From the NCBI RefSeq assembly GCF_025370935.1, contig NC_133486.1, forward strand, positions 8,315,083 through 8,379,082: DNA of 64,000 bases, in the 5' to 3' direction. This DNA comes from Choristoneura fumiferana (Eukaryota > Arthropoda > Insecta > Lepidoptera > Tortricidae). Of this stretch, positions 37,001 through 49,000 are shown in pieces. The notes beneath the pieces are model-generated. The model was given only the letters and a program-made list of their open reading frames with translations. It did not search any database and had not been told where the DNA came from. A program made the position numbers and the translations under genes. Numbering within the stretch: position 1 is the first letter of the stretch; each line of letters begins with the position of its first letter.

Positions 37001-40000
37001 TTCATCTCAATCAAAAATCGGGAAGTGGGTCAAATTTAGTTAATACTTACACACTACATACTAACATACATACTCATATGGCAAGTTAAATAAATGCTTG
37101 TGAAATGTAAAATGCATCTACCCGTATTAGTTTGAGTGAAAATTGCGAAAATTTAAAACATTTAATTTTAACATGTAAATTACTTATCAAGTATCAAGCA
37201 ATTGCGGACACGCTATAACTATCGGGTGTTTGCAGTAAAGGTTGATAACCTTGCGGAGAGCGCAGAGCGATACGTCCGTTCCTTGGGAGAGCCCGGCGCT
37301 TTCTGAGTCGTAACTATTAACGCGCGCGGTTATATAATCGATTTAGACCCAAGTTTAGAAAATTGTCAAAATTAAATGAGCTATTATTAAGCGCTGAAAA
37401 AAATATTACAGACTAAACATTTCCTGTAGATTTATAATAAAATTGTTTTATTGGCAAATACATCACAACAAATGAGATAAAAAAATGATGAAGTAGACCG
37501 ATTTAGACTTTTTGAAGAATGGTATTTGAATAATAATAACTAATATTTTGATACATATGATGACCCTATGTCTTAAAAGACTATATTTCCTATTATAAAA
37601 TACTGAAGTTACACTGTTTGTGGTGGGTTATAATGGAAATATTTCACATGAAAGACAGCTCTGACGCGTATTTTTGTAAAACCTCACTAACAAAATGATT
37701 TGGCAAAAAAAAATCGCTGACGGAAATAAATGGAAATTACCGCTATACATCAGAGTAAGAGTTTATCTATATGTTACATTAGTTTTTCCTTAAAAAACGT
37801 AAGCATTTAGACATTAATAAGGCATTTGAAAAACCTCAAAATCGCTGAATGGGCAATTTTTCGTTTGCACGCTCTTAACCATTGAGGATTTCGTGTATCT
37901 ATGCTCTTTTTTATGGAAAATTGCATGTCCTTGGAAAAAACGGGTTATGCTCCTTCACTGGCTTTTTCATGCAACCAAAATAAAAACACCAATGTGTGTT
38001 TACAGCCACCTGAAAAAAAGATCAAAATTATTATAAATCCTTACTTATATTTAATATTATAAACGTGAAAGGAACTCTGTCTGTCTATCTGTTAACTTTT
38101 CATGCTTCAACCGCTGAACTGATTTAGCCGAAATTCATTATATAGGTAGTTGGGTCCGAGGAAGAACATAGGCTACTTTTTATTCTCACAGTTTTATCCC
38201 GAAAAAAATACATAGTACTTGCAGGAAAGCAATAAGCAAATTCTTCGTAGACAGAGTCGCGGGCAACAGCTAGTTAATAATATAATGTTTCACTAACCAC
38301 AGAAATTTTACTCTATCATAATATTTACCAGCCAATGCAGAACAACATCACCTGTCGCATCAATTACATTGTCAGTTGATATCTAAGTAAATGGTCACAA
38401 TATAGGTAACATGTTTTTGTTATTCTGTGCTCTCAACAACTTTGGTCCGGCAAACATATTCAACTTTTGATGTCCTAAATGTAATGTAAAAAAATAGACA
38501 AGAAACTGTATTGATATACTTTTGTACTTACGTTCATCCATTTTACGGTGCGGACAAGAGTGCTTTATCTCCTTTGGTTTCGGCAACATTGATTATAACT
38601 TATCAATGGTGTCAAAATATTCTAGACTCATTGTGTCGCACAAATTCACTCATTTCGTATTGAAAGGTGAAGCCGCTAAAATAGAAAATATGGTCCAAAA
38701 GTCAAGCAAGTGTCGTCGAGACTGCAAGATAGCGTTGTCGAAGAAGCAGAGCCAAAATAGTCTTCGAAACTATCCAATCGTGGTCCAATTATCATGCAAA
38801 GGCGTGGAGAAATGCGGCAAATTTTAAAGTACTGAGTTTGTGCTGAGAGGCCTTTAAAAATTATCCAAAACACTGATCGCACCAAATGCAAAGTAAATAA
38901 AACGGTTTTAGGTTAGATTCTACTTTGACAGTGACAGCAGTGACAGTTGACTTCGTTTTTTTTTTTACTGTTTCTACTAAGTACTAAGCCCTCAACGGTT
39001 CTGCAATTTCAATCTCACAAACGTCATATCGACCACTTAAAAAAATATTTCTAATTTAATAAGAGGAAATAAAAATAAAAAGAGCTGCAGTTCCTCGATT
39101 ATTAAGACGTCGACTATCGAGAAAAATATATTTAGCACTCTTGCAGGTAGTGAAAAAGTAAATGTTCGACAGAATTCTAAACTTTGTTATTTTATCCGAC
39201 TTAGTTATGCATTTGACTTAGCTCTTTTTACTAGCTATTACTGGTATTACTTCACTGGTATAACTCGCGTAGTTTTTATTTGTTTGCTTCAAATCTTCCC
39301 ATTTAATCTGTCCCACTTCTAGCGCTCGGATAAATTGAAATTTGGTATACATATTATGTAGGTTGTATGACAATGCAATTAAAGTCGACAAAATGTAAAT
39401 AACCAAAATGTTTATTATTAAAAATTAAATTATTAACAAAAACCTTATTTTTGGTTTATTGGCGTCCGACAAAATCACCACATAAATCATTTACTTCCAG
39501 GCTCTCTAAGGGTTTCCCCAAGGCTGCCATAACTTGGTGGTATAAGGATACTAAATCAACTGAATACACAGCAATCCCAGACTCAAATGCAGATGTTTTA
39601 CATCTAGATCACATTCAACTGTCCAAAGCAGGACACTATAAATGTGTTGCCCAGAATACTGTAGGGCAAACGGAGAAAGACGTGCAAGTTATAGTGGAAG
39701 GTAAGTTTATACGATTAAACATATTTTTGTACAGGATGAATATCATGATCACTGGTAGACTGAAAAAATTGCTTATTATTGAATGGAAAAAAGGTAAGTG
39801 TTAATGTTGTGTACCAAATATGTCTGAACATTTAAGGGCGCGTCGAGTTTTTAGCGCATTCATAATTATAATTGCATTGTATAATTATTGGCATAGCTTT
39901 AGTTTTTTAAACTCTTACGTAAGATATTTTTTGAGAATTTACTCTATAAATCGCGCACTATAGATATCCGAGGCGTGAATGTATGCACGGTTCGAAAAGT

Positions 40001-43000
40001 TTTGAGATTTTATAAACAGTACCAGAAAAATTTTGCCAGCGCGATTTAATATTTTGTTTGAGACTGATACAGCGACATCTATCGGATTTTTCCTCGAACA
40101 AAACTTCCTATGTATATTACAATAAAACCAAACAATGCGAATTATGTTACGATATTAGGTGAGAAGTTAATTGTTATCGTGGCAAGTCTTAAAAATAAAA
40201 AAATATTTCCAAACATTTTTTAAGGAAATTATTCATGTTACAGTTTTTGAAGCTATGTTCACTTTCGGTACATTTCTGTAAAAAATACGTAGTGTAATAA
40301 AATAATCAACTCGATATCGACATCAATTTATCGTCACCCGTTATTCTGTGTATGATAGCTAAGCTACCATAGGAGAGGGAAAAAAGTGGCAACAATGACT
40401 TCTGTCCTTCTTTTTTTTTAGTAAGTGAAATCATTTAAAATCAACCTTATTTTTCTAGCGGCTCCCGAAATCGAGAGAAGTACACCGTCCATAATAAGAG
40501 TAAAAGAACATGCTCCCATTTCTGTGCCTTGCAGGTCAGTGAAATAAGTAAATGTTCGACAGAATTCTAAACATAACCATAATTGCTCCGACTTCGTTAT
40601 GCATTTGACTTAGCTCTTTTTACAAGCTTTTTCTGGTATTTGACTTCATCTCGCATAGTTTTTATTTGTTTGCTTCAAATCTTCCCATTTAATCTGGATC
40701 CACTTCCAGTGGTCGGATAAAATTGAAATTTGGTATACATATTATGTAGGTTTGAGTTGGATGACAATGCAAGTACAGTTGTCAAAAAGAAAATAACCAC
40801 AATGTTTATTATTAAAAATTAAATTATTAACAAAAAACTTATTTTTGATTTATTGGCGTCCGACTAAATCACCACATAAATAATTTACTTCCAGGCTCTC
40901 TAAGGGTTTCCCCAAGCCTACCATAACTTGGTGGTATAAGGATACTAAATCAACTGAATACACAGCAATCCCAGACTCAAATGCAGATGTTTTACATCTA
41001 GATCACATTCAACTGTCCAAAGCAGGACACTATAAATGTGTTGCCCAGAATACTGTAGGGCAAACGGAGAAAGTCGTGCAAGTTATAGTGGAAGGTAAGC
41101 TTATACGAGTAAGTTAAATGTCTTGCCATTAAACATATTTTTGTACAGGATGTAGATCATGATCATAGGTAGACTGAACAAATTGCTTATTATTGAATGG
41201 AAAAAGATGGATGTTAATGTTGTGTACCAAATATGTCTGAACATTTAAAGGCGCGTCGATTCATTTAATACCTTGCTGTATAATTATTAGCATAGCTTTA
41301 GTTTTTGAAACTTGTACGTAAGATATTTTTTGAGAATTTACTTTACAAATCGCGCACTGTAGATATCCGAGGTGTGAATGTATGCACGGTTCGAAAAGTT
41401 TTGAGATTTTATAAACAGTACCAGAAAAATTTTGCCAGCGCGATTTAATATTTTGTATGAGACTGATACAGCGACATCTATCGGATTTTTCCTCGAACAA
41501 ATCTTCCTATGTATATTACAATAAAACCAAAAAATGCGAATTATGTTACGATATAAGGTGAGAAGTTAATTGTTATCGTGGCGTCTTAAAAATAAAAAAA
41601 ATATTTCCAAACATTTTTAAGGAAATTATTCATGTTACAGTTTTTGAAGCTCTGTTCACTTTCGGTACATTTCTGTAAAATAACGTAGTGTAACAAAATA
41701 ATTAACTCAATATCGATATCAATTTATCGTCACCCGTTATTCTGTGTATGATAGCTAAGCTACCATAGGAGAGGGAAAAAGTGGCAACAATGACTTTTGT
41801 CCTTCTTTCTTTTTAGTAAGTGAAATCATTTAAATCAACCTTATTTTTCTAGCGGCTCCCGAAATCGAGAGAAGTGCACCGTCCATAATAAGAGTAAAAG
41901 AACATGCTCCCATTTCTGTGCCTTGCAGGTCAGTGAAATAAATAAATGTTCGACAGAATTCTAAACATAACCATAATTACTCCGACTTTGTTATGCATTT
42001 GACTTAGCTCTTTTTACAAGCTTTTTCTGGTATTTGACTTCATTCGCGTTACAGGCGAAGCTAGTGCGGGGACCCTGGTAATTCTTGTCAACCACTGTAT
42101 ATTTTAAATAAACACATTTTCATTTTCATTTTCATCTCGCATAGTTTTTCTTTGTTTGCTTCAAATCTTCCCATTTATCTGGATCCACTTCTAGCGTTCG
42201 GATAAAATTGAAATTTGGTATACATATTATGTAGGTTGGATGACAATGCAAGTACAGTCGACAAAAAAAGTGAATAACCAAAATGTTTATCATTAAAATC
42301 TTATTTTTGGTTTATTGGCGTCTGACAAAATCACCACATGAATAATTTTCTTCCAGGCTCTCTAAGGGTTTCCCCAAGCCTACCATAACTTGGTGGTATA
42401 AGGATACTAAATCAACTGAATACACAGCAATCCCAGACTCAAATGCAGATGTTTTACATCTAGATCACATTCAACTGTCCAAAGCAGGACACTATAAATG
42501 TGTTGCCCAGAATACTGCAGGGCAAACTGAGAAAGACGTCCAAGTTATAGTGGAAGGTAAGCTTATACGAGTAAGGTAAATGTCTTGCCATTAAACATAT
42601 TTTTGTACAGGATGTAGATCATGATCATAGGTAGACTGAACAAATTGCTTATTATTAAATGGAAAAAGGTGGATGTTAATGTTGTGTACCAAATATGTCT
42701 GAACATTTAAAGGCGCGTCGATTCATTTAATACCTTGCTGTATAATTATTAGCATAGCTTTAGTTTTTGAAACTTGTACGTAAGATATTTTTTGAGAATT
42801 TACTTTACAAATCGCGCACTGTAGATATCCGAGGTGTGAATGTATGCACGGTTCGAAAAGTTTTGAGATTTTATAAACAGTACCAGAAAAATTTTGCCAG
42901 CGCGATTTAATATTTTGTTTGAGACTGATACAGCGACATCTATCGGATTTTTCCTCGAACAAATCTTCCTATGTATATTACAATAAAACCAAAAAATGCG

Positions 43001-46000
43001 AATTATGTTACGATATAAGGTGAGAAGTTAATTGTTATCGTGGCGTCTTAAAAATAAAAAAAATATTTCCAAACATTTTTAAGGAAATTATTCATGTTAC
43101 AGTTTTTGAAGCTCTGTTCACTTTCGGTACATTTCTGTAAAATTACGTAGTGTAACAAAATAATTAACTCAATATCGATATCAATTTATCGTCACCCGTT
43201 ATTCTGTGTATGATAGCTAAGCTACCATAGGAGAGGGAAAAAAGTGGCAACAATGACTTTTGTCCTTCTTTCTTTTTAGTAAGTGAAATCATTTAAAATC
43301 AACCTTATTTTTCTAGCGGCTCCCGAAATCGAGATAAGTGCACCGTCCATAATAAGAGTAAAAGAACATGCTCCCATTTCTGTGCCTTGCAGGTCAGTGA
43401 AATAAATAAATGTTCGACAGAATTCTAAACATAACCATAATTACTCCGACTTTGTTATGCATTTGACTTAGCTCTTTTTACAAGCTTTTTCTGGTATTTG
43501 ACTTCATTCGCGTTACAGGCGAAGCCTAGTGCGGGGACCCCTGGTAATTCTTGTCAACCACTGTATATTTTTAAATAAACACATTTTCATTTTCATTTTC
43601 ATCTCGCATAGTTTTTCTTTGTTTGCTTCAAATCTTCCCATTTATCTGGATCCACTTCTAGCGTTCGGATAAAATTGAAATTTGGTATACATATTATGTA
43701 GGTTGGATGACAATGCAAGTACAGTCGACAAAAAAAGTGAATAACCAAAATGTTTATCATTAAAATCTTATTTTTGGTTTATTGGCGTCTGACAAAATCA
43801 CCACATGAATAATTTACTTCCAGGCTCTCTAAGGGTTTCCCCAAGCCTACCATAACTTGGTGGTATAAGGATACTAAATCAACTGAATACACAGCAATCC
43901 CAGACTCAAATGCAGATGTTTTACATCTAGATCACATTCAACTGTCCAAAGCAGGACACTATAAATGTGTTGCCCAGAATACTGCAGGGCAAACGGAGAA
44001 AGACGTGCAAGTTATAGTGGAAGGTAAGTTTAGTTACGACTAAGTACGATTTCTTGCCATTAAACATATTTTGTACAGGATGTAGATCATGATCATAGGT
44101 AGACTGAACAAATTACTTATTATTGAATGGAAAAAGGTGGATGTTAATGTTGTGTACCAAATATGTCTGAATATTTAAGCACGCGTCGAGTTTAAAACGC
44201 ATTTATTGCTTAGCCAGACATTTAAATTTGTAAGTGATCTTTACTTTACATAAAGTAAAGTACCTGGGCGACCGAGCTTTGCTCGGGCTAAAACTCGTTA
44301 ATAAGCGTTTTCCCAGAGATAAGACCAAGCTAGATCGATTTGTCATCCCCGAAATCTCTTACATACCAAATTTCATTGAAATCGTTGTAGAGATCCTCGA
44401 AATATATATTCAAGAATTTCTCTGGAATTTAATTAAATATCAAAATTCCAATTTAACTGCAAATCATGGGTAAAGGTTATAGGAATGGAAATATTTCTGT
44501 CACTTTAAGACTTTAAATAACTCGTACCTAACCAACGCTCTGCTTAATTTAGCTGTCAATGCTACGATGATTACAGCAATAATACAATACTAATAAGCAA
44601 AAGTACTTAACCTAAGTACTATTTCTACGAATTATATCTATTAACTTTACTTTGCTCGTCAATTTGTCGTTATTGTACAATGAATATAAATTATTATATG
44701 ATTGGTTTAGCACTGATACCTGAAATGGCCCCCCAAGTAACCATAGATGGACCATATGAAATGGATGCTGAATATGACGAGCCATTGCAATTGAAGTGCA
44801 AAGTTAGTGGTTATCCTGAGCCAGATATCATTTGGGAATTCGATGATCTTACTGGGAAAACAGCTCAAACGGTAAAGTTACCAAAAAATGTTGTAAAATT
44901 AACCCGGAATGATTTTGAATATTTTAATCTAACCATTTAATACTTGAATGTACAAAATTTTAGTGAAATTAAAATTCTAAAACAACTAAATTGCCTTGCC
45001 CGGAAATCTATCTTCTCAACGGCTATGGGATGAGCCGCTCTGTAGGCTGGTACGGGATAATCTGTACGAAACGGCAACCAGCCTTTCCTCACTCACACAG
45101 TCTCGGCTCCTCGCTGTTGCTTAGTGGAAATCCGGGCAGTGGCTCCTAGCTCTGCCTTCATCACCAACATGAACGCTTCTGGACTACACAACATTCCACC
45201 TCTCCGTTGCCCTTCGCCTGGGAGTGACCTGTGTTGCCCCACATCGCTGTCACTGCGGTGATCCAGTCGACCGGCTGAGTCATCACGGATCGTCCTGCAG
45301 CAGAAGTGCAGGGCGCGCCCCGACATGCTAGCCTTAACGACGTCATCCGTCGAGCTCTAGCCAGTGCAGAAGCGCCAGCTATTCTAGAGCTGACCAGCCT
45401 TGCACGAGATGATGGCAAGAGATCTGACGACATGTCGCTGGTGCCATGGAAGACGGGACGGCCGTTGGTTTGGGACGCGACGTGCTCAGGTAGTCTAGCG
45501 CCGTCCCACCTTTGAGGCACTGCAGCAAAGGCTGGCTCTGCTGCCAATTCGGCCGAACTCCTCAAGCGGCGCAAATACGCACAATTGAATAATGGACACG
45601 TGTTTGCACCGTTCGGGGTAGACACTCTGGGAACCTGGGGGGAAGCGCCCACAGATTCTATAAAGACTGCTGTAAAAGACGACTTGTGCCCTGACATAAC
45701 AAATAACTATTCTGTTTTAGGATTCAACAATTGAATTACCATCCAAATTTGTCAGTGTTCTAGACATAAATAAAGTTAATAAGAATGCAACATATACTTG
45801 CAAAGCCATCAATAAACTAGGGATCGGTACTAAAAGTATCGTAGTCAAGACGAAAAAAAAGACTTACTTTAATGTTCTGGAATTACCTAAAGGTAATGTT
45901 TGATTACCATTAATGTATTAAATTATCAATTACCCATATGGTGCAGTTGTAATTTGTAATATCAGTACATAACTATTCTTGATGACTTAAGTTCAAGGCT

Positions 46001-49000
46001 TGCACGTTATAAGCATAAAGCAAAAGCATTTGTTTAATACGTAACGTTTAACATCAAAACCATTTAACAAATAATGTGGTAAATTTTGCATCTGTTCCAG
46101 ATATTACCATCGAATATGCCAAAAAAGGTCAAATACACTGTAAAGTAGATGCTTTCCCTCCGGCATCTATAACATGGTTTAAAAATTACAAGCATCTAAC
46201 TACTGACGGGAATATAGAATTATCGGCTGATAATTCAACTCTTTATATTCGTTCCATGGCACCATATATAGCGGACAAATACATTTGTCAAGCTACGAAC
46301 ACATTAAAAAGAGAATTCGCCGTCTTTAAAGTATCCATTGGTGGAGTTGGTAAGTGCCTATTTGCACCGGTGATTCGTGTCAAAAATTGCTAAAATTGTC
46401 TGTACATAATTAATGAATTTCCCCTGGATTCGCTATCGAAATCACCGAAATAAATCGTACTAGTAATTTGGCATGTAGGTAGATAGCTGGGCATCTGGAA
46501 TGACACTTAGGCTAAGTTCTAGCCTAATATTCCCACGGGATAAGTTTTTTTTGCGAAATGTCGGAATTTCAATTTAATTGCTAGGCAGGCCAAATGGTTA
46601 ACACATGCGAAGCTGCGGATGAAGTCTAGTAATTATATAAGGATTGCTCGTTTAAACGTACGTACTTGTACAGTAACCAGCATTAATATCTGCCACAGCG
46701 TAGCGTGGAAAAATATCTGACATGTCCTACCGGCCCTAGAAATAGAGTCGTACCAGATATTTATGCACGCTTTGCTGTGTCATATGTTGGTGCTGTTTAC
46801 TGTACTAACATTCATCGGTTTCCAAAATGACTTAATTTTTTTTAGCCTGAGGCTCCAACTATGAGCTTTCATCTTATTAGATCATTTTTATTTCAAAGTA
46901 CAAACTGAAATATAGATGCACAGAAAAACCAGAAAAATAAGACCATCACTGGGAATCGAACCCAGGTCCTCGGTATTCCGTACCGCGTGCTATACCGCTA
47001 CACCACTGATGGTCAACGGTACCGACACGAATTTCCCCTATGCACCTCATATCTCAGCTTGTTTGTTTCTTATTTAGCCACTTAAGCAGTGACGCTAGCG
47101 AGTAGCGACATCTATGCCGTAGCCCTCATCGAGAAACTTTTTCGGCACTCCATTGGAACTAACCGCTCACCCGGACAAGAGATATCGTTACTAAACAATC
47201 AAATTAAGATTGGTTTTTTTGGAGGACCTGGGTTCGATTCCCAGTGATGGTCTTATTTTTCTGGTTTTTCTGTGCATCTATATTTCAGTTTGTATTTTCA
47301 ATTTAGGTTTTACGGGATGACCGTAAAAGTAAAAATTTGGAATTGAAATAAAAAATACAAAAAGATTCCAAAAAAACAATCTTCATTTTTATTTCTCCAG
47401 AACCACCAGAGATAAACAAAACCACATACTATGTTACTGCCATGAAAGACGCAAATGTGGATATTCACTGCGAGTAAGTAACTAATTATTACTCCATTAC
47501 AATCTTTTAAATTTCAATATCAATAGGTACAATATTTTTTTAAATGCAAATGCTAAGCTTGAGCAGCTTGCTAACTTTAAAATTCATTCATTCATTCGGA
47601 AACCGACGATATACCGCCAACAGCTGATAGGGCAGCTAATTACCTCTCAGAATATGAGGTTTTAGGTTTAGTAAAAATGGGTTAGTTTTTGAGATATCGT
47701 CATTTTTGAGAAAATCGGAAAAGAATCTCCCTCAGCTTCATTTTTTTGGCGCCACAGATACAAATGTAAGAATTAATGAAATCTTATAACTGTTAAATAT
47801 TCCTAAGAAGTAACCGCTGCTTAAAAAACAGTGGCAGTACGGAATCGCAGTGATGCGTCGTGTGCATGGTTTTTATTGCATGCTCTCCACACCGCTGCTT
47901 AAAATACATAAACGGTGCGGAATCGCTGTGACGTGCCATAAACGTCACGCCTTTTGGCGAAGAGCTTGCAGTAAAGTCACAGTTCACGTATTTTAAGCAG
48001 CGGTGTCGCCGCTCCTCAAATCCATTATTTACCTTTTTAGGTACCTCCATACAAACGTAGTCCCGATCTCATTTAAAAACTAGGCCACAGAAGTAGATGA
48101 CGTAATTATCTATGCCTGTGGTGATTTTCATATAAATGTGTAATATCAGAATTACAGGAGCTCAAAAGTCGGCAAAAAAAAAGTTGTCAACTTTTCAAAA
48201 ACTACAGCCATAAAAAATATAATGAATATCTTGATTGTAAAATATCATTGATTTCTGTGCTATACTTTTCGTATAATATGAGGACAACGAAACCCAAAAT
48301 TCAACCGCCCAAATCTTGAAAAGCCTACAGCTATATCGATATAAATTACGGACGTCGTCGTCGTCGACGAAAGAGCAATATCCCAAACGAATACTATGCG
48401 GCCGCGCGGCCAGTTCATTCAATGACTAAGATTATTATGATTATGATTATTATGGAATTTAAAAAGTTGCGGAAAGTATTTGAAATTTACACAGATTCAA
48501 TTAAAAAAAGAAACCAGTTTCAAAAATCGAATTCCGTTTACATCGATTCAAATTTAAAAATGGAATTCGTTGTCGTGGTGAAAATTTTTTCAGTACATTG
48601 CATTGCAGAAATTATGAGGTCCTTTTGCAGTTAAACAGCAATAACTTTTAAATTATTAGAAAAACTAGTAAGTGATATACCATTTTAAAATCTATATTAG
48701 ATGAGCGTATTTTTATTTATTAGCCACTTAAGTGTAAGTAGTAATTTTTTTTATCGCGAAGGGCCAAACTTAAGGCTTATAAATAAATTAACAAATAGTG
48801 TTTAAGTCATTTTTCAAATAAACAGGATTCAGCATAAAATAATTGTACCTACCGTGTAAAAGCCCTCCATCCCAGCCTATATACGTCCCACTGCTGGGCA
48901 CAGACCTCCTCTCAGAACAAGAGGGCTTGGGCCATAGTTCCTACGTGGGCCCAGTGCCGATTCGGAACTTCACACGCACCATTGAATTGCTTTGCAGGTT

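Larger units (their letters stand above)
32207..39138. mobile_element. 6.9-kb element with ~450-bp terminal inverted repeats
   Basis: The left arm (32207-32660) and right arm (38690-39138) are inverse copies with few differences: TTTCGATAGTCGACGTCTTA, CGAGGAACTGCAGCTCTTTT, GTGGTCGATATGACGTTTGT, TTGCCGCATTTCTCCACGAC and GCAGTCTCGACGACACTTGG all recur inverted. Between them are AT-rich DNA, a 126-bp tandem duplication, SINEs and another inverted pair, but no recognisable transposase or polymerase frame. A short frame starting MIIGPRLDSFEDYFGS occurs in both arms. It separates exon A from exon B of array unit 4. Superfamily unknown. Confidence 0.8.

Noticed and set aside
23893..44023. CRISPR-like or satellite array
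   Set aside because: The repeats are 1.4-kb units with spliced coding exons in animal DNA.
45161..45697. 178-codon minus-strand frame
   Set aside because: It is the shadow of the G+C-rich plus-strand retroelement fragment, whose translation shows conserved motifs.
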